DNA of 55,771 nucleotides from Actinophytocola xanthii (GTDB taxonomy: Bacteria; Actinomycetota; Actinomycetes; Mycobacteriales; Pseudonocardiaceae). Of the stretch, positions 47,530 to 55,771 are shown one piece after another (the stretch's first letter is position 1; each line of letters starts with the position of its first letter). The stretch covers positions 1 through 55,771 of the forward strand of contig NZ_MSIE01000071.1 in NCBI RefSeq assembly GCF_001921205.1, written 5' to 3'. The position numbers were made by a program, and so were the translations under genes. A model generated the notes under the pieces. It had not been told where the DNA came from and ran no database searches. It saw only the letters and a list, made by a program, of their open reading frames with translations.

Positions 47530-48687
47530 ATGGACGGGCTCAGCGACGACGAGGGCGCGATCGTGGCCGTGGTGCGGGAGTTCGTGGACCGCGAGGTGCG
47601 GCCGGTGGTGCGGGAGCTGGAGCACGCCGACACCTACCCCGAGCGGCTCGTCGAGCAGATGATGGGCATGGGCGTCTTCGGGCTGGCGATCCCCGAGCCG
47701 TGGGGCGAGAACCGGGTGTCCGCGCAGTGCTACGCCGCGGTGACCGAGGAGCTGGCCCGCGGCTGGATGAGCCTCGCCGGGGCGATGGGTGGGCACACCG
47801 TTGTCGCCAAGCTCCTGGTGGACTACGGCACGCCGGAACAGCGGGACACCTACCTCCCCCGGATGGCCACCGGCGAGGTCCGGGCGACGATGGCGTTGAC
47901 CGAGCCGAGCGGCGGGTCGGACCTGCAGGCCCTGCGCACCACGGCCCGCCGGGAGGGCGACGAGTACGTCGTGGACGGGTCCAAGACGTGGATCACCAAC
48001 GCCCGCCGGTCGCAGCTGGTCGCGCTGCTGTGCAAGACCGACCCTGCCGCGACGCCGGCGCACCGGGGCATCAGCATCCTGCTGGTGGAGAAGGGCCCCG
48101 GCTTCCACGTCTCGCGCGATCTGCCGAAGCTGGGCTACAAGGGCGTCGAGAGCTGCGAGCTGACCTTCGACGACGTGCGCGTACCGGTCACCGCGCTGCT
48201 GGGCGGAGAGGAGGGACAGGGGTTCGCGCAGATGATGCGCGGACTGGAGATCGGCCGCATCCAGGTGGCCAGCCGGGCACTCGGCGTCGGCCGCGCGGCG
48301 CTGGAGGACGCGCTCCGCTACGCGCAGGAACGGGAGAGCTTCGGCAAGCCGATCTGGCAGCACCAGTCGGTCGGCAACTACCTCGCCGACATGGCCACCT
48401 CGCTCGAGGCCGCCCGCCAGCTGGTGCACCACGCCGCTCGCCGCTACGACTCGGGGGACCGCGCCGACCTGGAGGCGGGCATGGCCAAGCTGTTCGCCTC
48501 GGAGACGGCGATGCAGATCGCGCTGAACGCGATGCGCATCCACGGCGGGTACGGCTACTCCACCGAGTTCGACGTGGAGCGGTACTTCCGGGACGCACCG
48601 CTGATGATCGTGGGCGAGGGCACCAACGAGATCCAGCGCACGGTCATCGCCCGCCAGCTGGTGAAGCGGTATCGCCTCCCGTCCTGA
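47530..48687 (+). CDS. acyl-CoA dehydrogenase
   Basis: This 385-aa flavoenzyme has three domains. The N-terminal helical part is LSDDEGAIVAVVREFVDREV. The middle beta part has MALTEPSGGSDLQALRT and KTWITNARRS, the FAD/substrate contacts. The C-terminal helical part has RIHGGYGYSTEFDVERYFRD and IVGEGTNEIQR, whose Glu in GEGTNE is the usual catalytic base. It oxidises an acyl-CoA to the enoyl-CoA with electrons to ETF. The next gene encodes a hot-dog dehydratase/hydratase that could act on the product. Confidence 0.94.
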   Translation: MDGLSDDEGAIVAVVREFVDREVRPVVRELEHADTYPERLVEQMMGMGVFGLAIPEPWGENRVSAQCYAAVTEELARGWMSLAGAMGGHTVVAKLLVDYGTPEQRDTYLPRMATGEVRATMALTEPSGGSDLQALRTTARREGDEYVVDGSKTWITNARRSQLVALLCKTDPAATPAHRGISILLVEKGPGFHVSRDLPKLGYKGVESCELTFDDVRVPVTALLGGEEGQGFAQMMRGLEIGRIQVASRALGVGRAALEDALRYAQERESFGKPIWQHQSVGNYLADMATSLEAARQLVHHAARRYDSGDRADLEAGMAKLFASETAMQIALNAMRIHGGYGYSTEFDVERYFRDAPLMIVGEGTNEIQRTVIARQLVKRYRLPS

Positions 48688-48713
48688 GGTCCGCTCCGGA
48701 AGAATGTCCACAC

Positions 48714-49526
48714 GTGACCGACGTCAGCGAGCGCACCGAGCTGCTGCTGCCCGAGCCCGCCCACGCGCTTGGCGCGCTCCTGGATGTCCCGGTCCCGGAC
48801 CTCGAGCGCGGTGAGGGGCTGCCGCTGCTGTGGCACTGGCTCTACCTGCTCGACCGTCCGGCCCAGGCCGACCTGGGACCGGACGGCCATCCCGTCCGCA
48901 ACACGGTCGCCGCCCCGCCGGGTCCGGGTCGGCGGCGGATGTGGGCCGGGGGCCGGGTCCGCACGCTGGGGCCGCTGCGGTGTGGGGAGCCGGCGACCCG
49001 GCGCTCGACCGTCCGGTCCGTGCGCGACACCGAGGGGCGTTCGGGGCCGTTGACCTTCCTCGTGGTCGGGCACCAGCTCGAGCAGTCGGGCCGGGTCGTG
49101 GTCGACGAGGAACAGGACATCGTCTACCGGGATGCCGCGAGCCCCGCACCGGTCGCGCCGGACGGCGGGGAGCCGGTGCCGCCGACCGAGGACGAGTGGT
49201 CGATCGACGTGTCGCCGACGCTGCTGTTCCGGTTCTCGGCGCTGACCTACAACGGGCACCGCATCCACTACGACCGCGACTACGCCCGGGACGTCGAGGG
49301 CTACCCGGGGCTGCTCACCCACGGTCCGTTGCAGGCCCTCGCGATGGCCGAGGCCGCCCGTGCTCGCGGCCTCACCGGGAACCTGGCCTTCGAGTACCGG
49401 CTCGTCGCGCCGCTGTTCGACCACCAGGGTCTGGTCGCCCGGGCCGACCCCGGCCCGGAGACGACGACCACCGCCGTCCGGGACCTCCACGGCCGCCGGA
49501 CCGCGACGGGCACCGTGGCGAGCTGA
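48714..49526 (+). CDS. MaoC/FAS1-like hot-dog dehydratase (mesaconyl-C4-CoA hydratase-like)
   Basis: This 270-aa protein has an N-terminal half with LPLLWHWLYLLDRPAQADLG and RMWAGGRVRTLGPLRCGEPA, and a C-terminal half with LLFRFSALTYNGHRIHYDRD, the His/Asp-bearing hydratase motif, then YPGLLTHGPLQALAM. This is the double hot-dog architecture of HTD2/mesaconyl-C4-CoA hydratase-like enzymes, which add or remove water from acyl-CoA or acyl-ACP substrates. It starts at a GTG, 26 nt after the dehydrogenase, so the two probably form a catabolic pair. Confidence 0.88.
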   Translation: MTDVSERTELLLPEPAHALGALLDVPVPDLERGEGLPLLWHWLYLLDRPAQADLGPDGHPVRNTVAAPPGPGRRRMWAGGRVRTLGPLRCGEPATRRSTVRSVRDTEGRSGPLTFLVVGHQLEQSGRVVVDEEQDIVYRDAASPAPVAPDGGEPVPPTEDEWSIDVSPTLLFRFSALTYNGHRIHYDRDYARDVEGYPGLLTHGPLQALAMAEAARARGLTGNLAFEYRLVAPLFDHQGLVARADPGPETTTTAVRDLHGRRTATGTVAS

Positions 49527-49616
49527 CGACTCGGATCCCGCGCCGGGCGAATCCCAGGTGTTCCTGCCCAGTGGTCGTCTCGTCGACGCTTCGTCGTGGC
49601 AGCCCGGTCACCGCGG

Positions 49617-50807
49617 TCAACCGCCAACCGGCAGGGTGGCGGAACGTCCCGCTGCCGACATCACCAGCTGTCGGGCCAGATCGACGATGGGCCGGATCGT
49701 GGTGTCGTAGTTGCTGAGGACGACCACCGTCCACCCGGTCTCGGGGAACACGTCCAGGTTGGTCGCCCGGCCGGGACCGCCGCCGGAGTGACCGACGATG
49801 CGGTGCTCCCCGGCCACCGTCTCGACGTGGCCGTACCCGTAGAACTCGCGCTGCCCCGCCGGAGCGGGTCGGTCGGCCGGGCTCAGGGCGTGCTTCCCGC
49901 CGGTGACGACCCGGGTGTACGCGGGGCCGAGCAAACCGTTGGTGTGCAGCGCGTGCGCGAAGCGAAGCAGGTCCCGGGCCGAGCAGAACGCGCCGTGGGA
50001 CGGGGCCCCGATGTAGGGCAGCGACGGGGCCATGTCGACCCGCTCGCCGTTCGGCTGGGTCGCGTAGGGATGGGCCACACCGGTGGCGGCGAGGACCTGC
50101 GGACGGGTGTGGAACTCGGTGTGGGTGAGGCCGGCGGGGGCGAACACGTGCTGCCGCACGTAGTCGTAGTAGGACAGACCGGACACCGCGGCGACGACCG
50201 CGCCCAGGAGGAAGTAGCCGTCGTTGCCGTAGCCGAACGCGGTGCCGGGGGTGAACCGCAGGGGGAGCGTGCGCAGGTACGCCAGCATCCCCTGCCACAC
50301 CTCCTCCTCGCTTCCCCACTCCGCCTCGCCGGGAGGACGCTGGGTGGTGAGGGCGGACCGTCCCGCTCCGGCGGTGTGGGTCGCCAGCTGGTGCAGCGTG
50401 ACCGCCGCGACGTCACTCGGGAAACCGTCGAGGAAGGCGCCCAGCGGCTCGTGGAACGCCAACGCGCCCTGCTCGGCGAGGTGGGTGAGCGCCACGCCGG
50501 TGAACGACTTCGTCATCGACGCGAGGTCGACGCCGGTGTCCGCCGTGTTGGGGATGCCGGCGGCCTTGTCGGCCAGGCCGTGGGACCGGGTGAGCACGGG
50601 GCGGCCGCGATGGGCGACCAGGACGGTGCCGGAGAACTGGTCGGCCGCCGCGCGTTCGGCGACGAAGAGGTCGAGGCGGCCGCCGGGCAGGAGGTCCCGC
50701 GGGAGGCGGTCGCGTCCCCCGGCGCGGGCGATGCCGCCGGTCGTCGTCGCCAGCCCGGTCGCACCCAGGAGAGCCAGTATCGATCGTCTTCTGTGGACTG
50801 TCTGCAC
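49617..50807 (-). CDS. secreted serine hydrolase (class C beta-lactamase/DD-peptidase fold)
   Basis: This 396-aa precursor has an N-terminal RRR and hydrophobic segment (HRRRSILALLGATGLATTTG), a likely signal peptide. The catalytic SxxK motif is S97-M-T-K100 in DLASMTKSF; the Tyr motif is in FGYGNDGY (YGN), and the third motif is HSGGGPG. It is therefore a penicillin-binding-like esterase or peptidase rather than a proven beta-lactamase. It lies next to, and on the same strand as, the PBP4-type carboxypeptidase (10 nt between genes), which indicates a role in peptidoglycan metabolism. Confidence 0.9.
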   Translation of the reverse strand: MQTVHRRRSILALLGATGLATTTGGIARAGGRDRLPRDLLPGGRLDLFVAERAAADQFSGTVLVAHRGRPVLTRSHGLADKAAGIPNTADTGVDLASMTKSFTGVALTHLAEQGALAFHEPLGAFLDGFPSDVAAVTLHQLATHTAGAGRSALTTQRPPGEAEWGSEEEVWQGMLAYLRTLPLRFTPGTAFGYGNDGYFLLGAVVAAVSGLSYYDYVRQHVFAPAGLTHTEFHTRPQVLAATGVAHPYATQPNGERVDMAPSLPYIGAPSHGAFCSARDLLRFAHALHTNGLLGPAYTRVVTGGKHALSPADRPAPAGQREFYGYGHVETVAGEHRIVGHSGGGPGRATNLDVFPETGWTVVVLSNYDTTIRPIVDLARQLVMSAAGRSATLPVGG

Positions 50808-50817
50808 GGGTCTCTCC

Positions 50818-52371
50818 TCAGCCGGCCAGGGTCTCGTAGACGGCGGTGACGATCTCGCCCTGAGCGGTGCCGGCGCGTTGCTGTACCAGCATGGCCTCGG
50901 TGTGCGAGGTCACTGGCTGGTTCATGAACTCGGCGAAGACGACCAGGGTCCCGTCCGGCAGCACGAGGTAACCGGTCATGGCCTTGTGCACACGCGTCCG
51001 CGAGACGCCTGTACCGGTCTTGGCGAACACCCGGCCGGCCGCGGGTGAGTCGGGCACGACGTCGGCCAGCGTCCCGTCCCGGCCCAGGATCGGCAGCGCC
51101 TCCCGGTAGGCGGTAAAGTACGGCTGCCGTGCCAGGTGGCTCAGGAAGCCGACGAAGAAGTCCGGCGTGTGCCCGCCGTTGGCCGGATCGTCCGGGTCGA
51201 GGCCGGCTTGCTCGATCAACGCACGCTGGTACCGCTCCCCCGTCGCCTCGGCGGTGACCGGGTCCGCGCCGGCGATCGCCCCGACCAGGTAGGGGAAGTA
51301 GACCGTGTGCACGTTCGAGCTGAGCTTGAGCATCACCTTCACCTGGTCGGCGAGCGGCGGCGAGACGTGCTCGGCGACGCGAACCCGATGCGCGACGTCC
51401 GATGTGGACGATCTGTTGGCGACCTCGATCCCCTCCTCGTGCAGGGTCTTGGCGAAGGCGACCTCGGCGAAGCGGACCGGGTCCGGGACGTAGTACGGAA
51501 GGAGGACCGGGGTGGCGCCGACCGCCACCTCACCGCTGAGCCGCACCGTGTGCGTGCCGTCCGGGCCGGGTGTCGGCGGGCCGAACGCCGGAGACCGGGT
51601 GGGCGTCGTGACCGTCACGACCTCGTTGACGACGCGCACGTAGGCCGTCTCCGGCGACACCCGCGAGACCGCGGGGTCGCCGGGGCGGGCTCCCGGTGTC
51701 ACGACCACGTCGACGATGTTGTCGTTGAGCATGATCGGGGACACCGGGATCGGGGTGAACCCGTTCGCGATCTCCTCGGTGCCCTGGCGGAACAGGGAGG
51801 CGTCGACGACCACCCTGCCCTCGACCCGCCGGATCCCGCGGCGGGCGGTCTGCCGGGCCAGGTGCCGGAGCTGCCGCAGCGGGTCTCCGGGCACCGGTTC
51901 GGTCGCGTTGCCGTAGGAGTGGTCCGGGTACGGCAGTGCGAGCGAGCCGTCCGGCCTGGTGCGCGGTCCCAGCAGCAGGTCACCGCCGGCCACCAGGACA
52001 AGGTGTCCGCGCAGGACACCGCGGATGACCGGGCCCGTGCGGTGGACCGTCGTGCGGAAGCGGTGCCCGGCGCCCAGCGCGGCGAAGGCCGAGCCGCCGA
52101 TGAACACCTTCACCGTCGAGGCGGCGACGAACCGCTGCTCCGGGTTGACCGCATGGACCGGCTCGGCGCCGCCGAGCACCTGGAACCGCATGCCCCAGGA
52201 GGACTCGGCGAACTCCGGTCGAGTGGTGATCTCGGCGATCCTGGCCGCGAGGACGTCGTCACGGGTGGACGCCCGCGCGGTCGCGCCGGCCGGCAGCAGG
52301 CCTGCCGCGACGGCCGGAGCGGCGCCGATGAGGCCGAGCACGGTTCTGCGTGAGTGGCGTGTCATGGCCAT
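50818..52371 (-). CDS. dacB: D-alanyl-D-alanine carboxypeptidase/endopeptidase (PBP4 type)
   Basis: This 517-aa precursor has a signal peptide (TRHSRRTVLGLIGAAPAVAA, with RR). The peptidase S13 motifs are SxxK at S85-T-V-K88 (AASTVKVF), SxN in LKLSSNVHT, and KTG in VFAKTGTG. The large insertion between the first two motifs, with the GDLLLG segment, is typical of PBP4/DacB. It removes terminal D-Ala or cuts crosslinks in peptidoglycan outside the membrane. It is divergent from an OmpR-type two-component system by 94 nt, which likely controls it. Confidence 0.92.
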   Translation of the reverse strand: MAMTRHSRRTVLGLIGAAPAVAAGLLPAGATARASTRDDVLAARIAEITTRPEFAESSWGMRFQVLGGAEPVHAVNPEQRFVAASTVKVFIGGSAFAALGAGHRFRTTVHRTGPVIRGVLRGHLVLVAGGDLLLGPRTRPDGSLALPYPDHSYGNATEPVPGDPLRQLRHLARQTARRGIRRVEGRVVVDASLFRQGTEEIANGFTPIPVSPIMLNDNIVDVVVTPGARPGDPAVSRVSPETAYVRVVNEVVTVTTPTRSPAFGPPTPGPDGTHTVRLSGEVAVGATPVLLPYYVPDPVRFAEVAFAKTLHEEGIEVANRSSTSDVAHRVRVAEHVSPPLADQVKVMLKLSSNVHTVYFPYLVGAIAGADPVTAEATGERYQRALIEQAGLDPDDPANGGHTPDFFVGFLSHLARQPYFTAYREALPILGRDGTLADVVPDSPAAGRVFAKTGTGVSRTRVHKAMTGYLVLPDGTLVVFAEFMNQPVTSHTEAMLVQQRAGTAQGEIVTAVYETLAG

Positions 52372-52465
52372 CAGGAGTACCGACCGTCCGGTTGCGGCGT
52401 GGTGACAGCGGCGCCAGCCACCGACGTAACCGCGACGCAACCGCCGGCGGGGCACACTCGCGGGG

Positions 52466-53125
52466 GTGCGGGTGTTGGTGGTCGAGGACGACGTCGAGCT
52501 GGCCGAGGCCATCGCGGTCGGGCTGCGCCGTGAGCGGATGGCCGTGGACGTCGTGTTCGACGGCGTCAGCGGATTGGCGCACGCCCAGGTGCACGACTAC
52601 GACGTGATCGTGCTCGACCGGGACCTGCCCGGGCGGCACGGCGACGAGGTGTGCGCACGGCTGGCCGCCGACCAGCGACGCGGCCGGGTGCTCATGCTGA
52701 CCGCCGCGGCCACCATCGAGGACCGGGTCGACGGCCTGGGGCTCGGCGCTGACGACTACCTGCCGAAGCCGTTCGCGTTCGCCGAGCTGGTCGCCCGGCT
52801 CCGCGCGCTGTTCCGGCGGGCTCAGCCCGCCGTGCCTCCCGTGCTGGCACTCGCCGGACTGGTGCTCGACCCCGCCAGCGGGACCGCGACCCGCGACGGG
52901 CGGCCGCTCGACCTCGGCCCCAAGGAGTTCGGCGTACTCGAGCTGCTGCTCGCCGCGCGGGGACGGGTCGTTCCGGCCGAGGAGCTGCTGGAGCGGGTGT
53001 GGGACGAGATGACCGACCCGTTCACCACGGCGGTGAAGGTGACCGTCAGCAGGCTGCGCCGCAAGCTCGGTGAACCGCGGCTGATCGAGACGGTTCCACA
53101 GGCCGGCTACCGGATCGGCCCGTGA
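52466..53125 (+). CDS. OmpR-family response regulator
   Basis: This 219-aa regulator has a receiver domain opening MRVLVVEDDVELAEAIAVGL, acceptor D51 in VIVLDRDLPG and K in YLPKPF. Its C-terminal winged helix reads LDLGPKEFGVLELLLAARGR and VKVTVSRLRRKLGEPRLIET. It starts at a GTG. It overlaps the kinase gene by 4 nt (GTGA). Being divergent from the carboxypeptidase gene, it may control wall remodelling, as inferred from context. Confidence 0.95.
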   Translation: MRVLVVEDDVELAEAIAVGLRRERMAVDVVFDGVSGLAHAQVHDYDVIVLDRDLPGRHGDEVCARLAADQRRGRVLMLTAAATIEDRVDGLGLGADDYLPKPFAFAELVARLRALFRRAQPAVPPVLALAGLVLDPASGTATRDGRPLDLGPKEFGVLELLLAARGRVVPAEELLERVWDEMTDPFTTAVKVTVSRLRRKLGEPRLIETVPQAGYRIGP

Positions 53126-54270
53126 GCGCCCCTCGCCGCACCGTCCGCCTGCGACTGGCTCTGCTCTACAGCGGACTGTTCCTGGTGTCCGGGGTGGGCC
53201 TGCTGCTCGTCACCTACCTGCTGCTGGCGAGCGGGTTCCCCGTGGTCCAGCTCCGCACCGACGTCGACGGCGTCAGCCGGATCTGCGCTCGGCAGGACGG
53301 CACCGTCGCGCTGGGTGGCGAGTTCGCCGCATGCGCCGCGGACGCGAGGGCCCTCCTGGACGCCCAACGCGCCGAGACCATGCGCCGGTTCCTCCTGCAG
53401 GGCGGCATCGCGCTCGCGATCATGACCGTCGGGTCGGTCGGGTTGGGCTGGCTCGTGGCCGGACGCGTCCTGCGGCCGCTGCGGACGATCACCGCGACGA
53501 CCCGCCGCATCTCGGCGAACGACCTGCACCAACGGCTCGCGATGACCGGCAGGCGGGACGAGCTGACCGAGCTGGGCGACACCGTGGACGGGCTGCTCGC
53601 CCGGTTGGAGAGCGCGTTCACCGCGCAGCGCCAGTTCGTCGCGAACGCCTCGCACGAGCTGCGCACCCCGCTCGCCCGGCAGCGGACCGTCCTCGAGGTG
53701 GCACTGGCCGACCCGACCCCGAGCGTGGCGGCGCTCCAGGCGGTCTGCCGGCGGGTGCTCGCGGCCGGGGAGCAGCAGGAGCGGCTGATCGAGGCCCTGC
53801 TCACCCTCGCCCGCAGCGAACGCGGCCTGGACCGGCGCGAGCCCGTCGACCTCCCGGCGATCGCGGCGGGCGCGGTCCGGGCACGCCAGGTGCCCGGCCG
53901 CCGGGTGCTCGTCCGGCTCGACGCCGCCACCGCACTCGGCGACACCCGCCTCATCGAGCGGATGGTGGTGAACCTCGTGGACAACGCGCTGCTGCACAAC
54001 GTGGACGGCGGCACGGTCGAGGTGACCACCGGTGCCCGGGCGGGCGCCGCCGTGCTGGCCGTCGCCAACACCGGCCCGGTGGTCCCGCCGGAGCAGCTGG
54101 ACCAGCTGTTCCACCCCTTCACCCGGCTCGCCGGTGAGCGCACCGGTGAGGGCCTCGGCCTCGGACTGCCGATCGTCGCGGCCGTCGTCACCGCCCACGG
54201 CGGGCGCCTGGACGCCCGGCCACAAGCCGGCGGCGGGCTCCGCGTGGAGGTCGAGCTGCCCGCAGGCTAA
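53122..54270 (+). CDS. HAMP-containing sensor histidine kinase
   Basis: This 382-aa kinase has two transmembrane helices (~10-35 and ~95-120) flanking a ~55-residue extracytoplasmic loop with two cysteines. HAMP (RPLRTITATTRRISANDLHQ) follows, then HisKA with FVANASHELRTPLARQR (H178) and HATPase with NLVDNALLHN and GEGLGLGLPIVAAVV. It is the partner of the OmpR-type regulator. The small extracellular loop with paired cysteines could sense redox state or wall stress; that is speculation. Confidence 0.94.
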   Translation: MSAPRRTVRLRLALLYSGLFLVSGVGLLLVTYLLLASGFPVVQLRTDVDGVSRICARQDGTVALGGEFAACAADARALLDAQRAETMRRFLLQGGIALAIMTVGSVGLGWLVAGRVLRPLRTITATTRRISANDLHQRLAMTGRRDELTELGDTVDGLLARLESAFTAQRQFVANASHELRTPLARQRTVLEVALADPTPSVAALQAVCRRVLAAGEQQERLIEALLTLARSERGLDRREPVDLPAIAAGAVRARQVPGRRVLVRLDAATALGDTRLIERMVVNLVDNALLHNVDGGTVEVTTGARAGAAVLAVANTGPVVPPEQLDQLFHPFTRLAGERTGEGLGLGLPIVAAVVTAHGGRLDARPQAGGGLRVEVELPAG

Positions 54271-54613
54271 GGGATACCGGCCCGGCGTCAGCGGTGTTCG
54301 ATCTTCAGGCCGCCTGTGGTCACCGCGCGGATGTGGGTGCTCGCCCAGCTGCTGGCGCCCGCCGTGACTCCGATGTGGACCTTCTGCGGTACCGAGTACG
54401 TGAACCAGCGACCGGTGTCGAGCAGGACCGGCGGGAGCAGCTGCGCGGGCTGCGGGATCACCACACTGAGTGAGTTTTCTCGCGCGTTCCCCTTATCGGG
54501 TTGGTCAAACCCCGGGCAGCACGAAAAGAAATACTCATCGTGTACCAAGCCATCGCCGTCTCCAGGCGCGAATCCCCCGATGTGATGACCCCCGATCGAG
54601 GGGAGGTGATGGG
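54271..54613. other. intergenic region with one doubtful minus-strand ORF
   Basis: An 86-codon minus-strand frame (54548-54288) reads PPVLLDTGRWFTYSVPQKVH and ends GGLKIEHR. This has some protein-like composition but no recognisable family or ribosome binding site; it could be a remnant. The leader of the next gene has CCCC and GGGG tracts (54590-54603) that could pair over its GGGGAGGTG ribosome binding site. Confidence 0.4.
54288..54548 (-). CDS. doubtful 86-aa ORF, possible gene remnant
   Basis: The C-terminal two thirds (LPPVLLDTGRWFTYSVPQKV, then ASSWASTHIRAVTTGGLKIE) look protein-like with a beta pattern. The N-terminal third (MVHDEYFFSCCPGFDQPDKG) does not. No ribosome binding site or homologous family is recognised. 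It may be the 3' remnant of a larger secreted-protein gene. Confidence 0.3.
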   Translation of the reverse strand: MVHDEYFFSCCPGFDQPDKGNARENSLSVVIPQPAQLLPPVLLDTGRWFTYSVPQKVHIGVTAGASSWASTHIRAVTTGGLKIEHR

Positions 54614-55495
54614 ATGAGGGATCACACAGTGGTGCCGGCCGTACCGGTCGTGAGCGTTCGTCAGGTGCTCACGGTCGTCGGGTTCCTGTTCGGACTCGGA
54701 TTGCTGGCACTGATCTCAGCAGGACAGGCGAGCGCGGACGAGGGCACAACGGACGGGGACGACGGCCTGGTGACAGGTCTGCTGTCGCCGGTGCGCGGTG
54801 CCGTGGCCCAGGCGGAGCCGGTGGTCGAGAAGGTCACCGGAGCCGCGGAGCCAGTGGCACGTTCGCTGGCCGAGACGGTCACGCCGGTCGTCGACCGGCT
54901 GGTCGAGCCGGTAGTCAACACCGTCGCGCCACTCACCAACGCCATCGCCCCGGCGGTGGCGCCAGTGGTCAACACCGTCGCACCGCTCACCAATGCCATC
55001 GCTCCCGCGGTGGCGCCGGTGGAGGAGGCTGTCACTCCGTCATCGGAGGTGGCGGTTCCGGTAGTGGAGCCGGTTGCGCCGGTCGTTCCGATGGTGGAGC
55101 CAGTCACGCCAGTGGTTCCGACGGTGGAGCCGACAGCGCCGGTGCCCAGCCGCACGGCCGTCACCGGGGAACCGGTGGACGACTGGGCGGCCGAGAACCG
55201 GGTACCGGTGGTGGAGAGCTGGTCGGCGACGACCTCGGCCGGGACCTCGGCCGAGACCTCCGCCGCGCCCGCGGTGCCCGGTGGCCCGGGTGAACGTCCG
55301 GGCGCTCCGCTCGGCTCGAACGCGGTGACGGGTGGTAGCGCCGCCGGTGGCCCCGGTGGCCACCACGGTGCCGACGGCGCCGCGACGGCATCCGGCTCGT
55401 CGGACGGTGTTCGGGGTCCGGGTGACCGGGCACCACCGCTCGGCGACGCCGCACTGTCCTGGCTGGCCTACGACGACCGGGACCATCCCAGCTGA
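54614..55495 (+). CDS. secreted low-complexity Val/Pro-rich surface protein
   Basis: This 293-aa precursor starts at an ATG (54614) just after a GGGGAGGTGATGG ribosome binding site. The signal segment is VLTVVGFLFGLGLLALISAG, cleaved near A-S-A. The mature protein is Val/Ala/Pro-rich, with an exact 18-residue tandem duplication VVNTVAPLTNAIAPAVAP, then EPVxPVVPxVEP repeats and a Gly/Ser/His-rich tail. Such proteins are typical of actinobacterial aerial-hypha or cell-surface layers; no enzyme domain is present. Another secreted protein follows after 54 nt, suggesting a surface-protein pair. Confidence 0.8.
   Translation: MRDHTVVPAVPVVSVRQVLTVVGFLFGLGLLALISAGQASADEGTTDGDDGLVTGLLSPVRGAVAQAEPVVEKVTGAAEPVARSLAETVTPVVDRLVEPVVNTVAPLTNAIAPAVAPVVNTVAPLTNAIAPAVAPVEEAVTPSSEVAVPVVEPVAPVVPMVEPVTPVVPTVEPTAPVPSRTAVTGEPVDDWAAENRVPVVESWSATTSAGTSAETSAAPAVPGGPGERPGAPLGSNAVTGGSAAGGPGGHHGADGAATASGSSDGVRGPGDRAPPLGDAALSWLAYDDRDHPS
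54911..55018 (+). repeat. tandem 54-bp coding repeat
   Basis: Two adjacent 54-bp units (54911-54964 and 54965-55018) encode the same 18 residues with a few synonymous differences. This is an in-frame duplication inside the surface protein gene. Confidence 0.85.
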
Positions 55496-55549
55496 CGACC
55501 TTTCCCGACCCCATGCGACACGAATGGAACCGTGGAAAGGACTGAAGGC

Positions 55550-55771
55550 ATGCACAAGGCAGTCAAGCGGGTGCTCGTCACCGCCGCGATGGCCGGCGGG
55601 TTCGTCCTGCTGGGTCACGCGACGGCGAGTGCCGACACCGGCTCGGACACCTCGTCCGGCCTGACCGGAGTCGTCAGCTCGGTCACCTCGGACCTGCTCG
55701 GCACGGGTGACACCGCCTCCGGGGCGACCGCCGGCAACGGCGGGAACACCGGCAACGGCGGCAACGCCACC
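55550..55771 (+). CDS. secreted Gly/Asn-rich protein, cut by the window end
   Basis: Only the first 74 codons are present. They form a Sec signal peptide (KAVKRVLVTAAMAGGFVLLG, cleavage near A-S-A), a short Ser/Thr-rich spacer (SSGLTGVVSSVTSDLLGTGD) and the start of a GNGGNTGNGGN repeat. Gly/Asn-rich repeats of this type occur in secreted actinobacterial surface proteins, sometimes beside chaplins. The ATG is preceded by GAAGG. It probably forms a unit with the preceding surface-protein gene. Confidence 0.78.
   Translation, partial: MHKAVKRVLVTAAMAGGFVLLGHATASADTGSDTSSGLTGVVSSVTSDLLGTGDTASGATAGNGGNTGNGGNAT

Noticed and set aside
54589-54603. ribosome-binding-site-sequestering hairpin or riboswitch before the surface protein
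   Set aside because: The stem is only four base pairs and no conserved aptamer-like structure is visible upstream.

Overview
The window is uniformly GC-rich. It has frequent GTG starts, short convergent intergenic gaps and many 4-nt start/stop overlaps. The gene set includes SARP, MAB_1171c-type and PAC2-family genes, several NarL-type two-component pairs, and Gly/Asn-rich secreted proteins. This points to a filamentous high-GC actinomycete; a member of the Pseudonocardiales is my inference, since no rRNA or marker gene is present. I found no tRNA, rRNA, CRISPR array or intact insertion sequence.

Layout. 0.1-3.1 kb: a NarL-type sensor kinase/regulator pair and a Tat-exported protein. 3.4-6.2 kb: a SARP regulator that abuts a decayed HTH / ImmA-IrrE / MAB_1171c cassette, whose HTH gene is beheaded and whose peptidase is frameshifted. 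6.2-11.5 kb: a secreted I36-like protein, a very large hybrid histidine kinase and a frameshifted VOC protein. 11.6-13.4 kb: a tyrosine-recombinase remnant, then an unusual multidomain gene (Mrr-N/PUA-like reader, helical domain, CBS pair, C-terminal RNxxxH HEPN-like segment). This gene is the best candidate here for an undescribed defence effector. 13.4-17.9 kb: a minus-strand operon with a flavin-dependent tryptophan halogenase (two frameshifts), a cation/proton antiporter (one frameshift) that runs without a stop into a flavin reductase, and an EamA exporter. 18-21.2 kb: small membrane or lipoprotein genes and a PAC2 protein. 21.4-25.4 kb: a GT4-GT2 fusion glycosyltransferase coupled to a HemN/HemW-like radical SAM enzyme. 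25.4-32.7 kb: short regulator/enzyme pairs (MerR/SDR, XRE-cupin/epoxide hydrolase, ArsR/VOC), a TRIC channel, an orphan Imm10 immunity protein, a thioredoxin-reductase-like enzyme and a 5'-truncated GH78 rhamnosidase.

32.9-38.3 kb: four secreted proteins (VCBS/FG-GAP-like repeats, two right-handed beta-helix proteins, a Tat-exported TIM-barrel-like protein), probably a polysaccharide-facing module. 38.3-47.5 kb: a methyltransferase/AraC pair, a hydrolase, an IspD homologue, a TetR/quinone-reductase pair with a striking 75-bp symmetric operator region, a secreted PHB-depolymerase-like esterase and a second NarL-type pair. 47.5-49.5 kb: an acyl-CoA dehydrogenase and a hot-dog dehydratase. 49.6-54.3 kb: a cell-wall module of a serine hydrolase and a PBP4-type DD-carboxypeptidase, divergent from an OmpR-type two-component system. 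54.6 kb to the end: two low-complexity surface proteins, the last cut by the window edge.

Six single-base breaks cluster in three places (ImmA/IrrE, VOC, halogenase and antiporter) plus the integrase remnant. They may be genuine decay or assembly indels, and raw reads would decide. All functions are assigned by reading motifs and family resemblance in the sequence; no database search was run.
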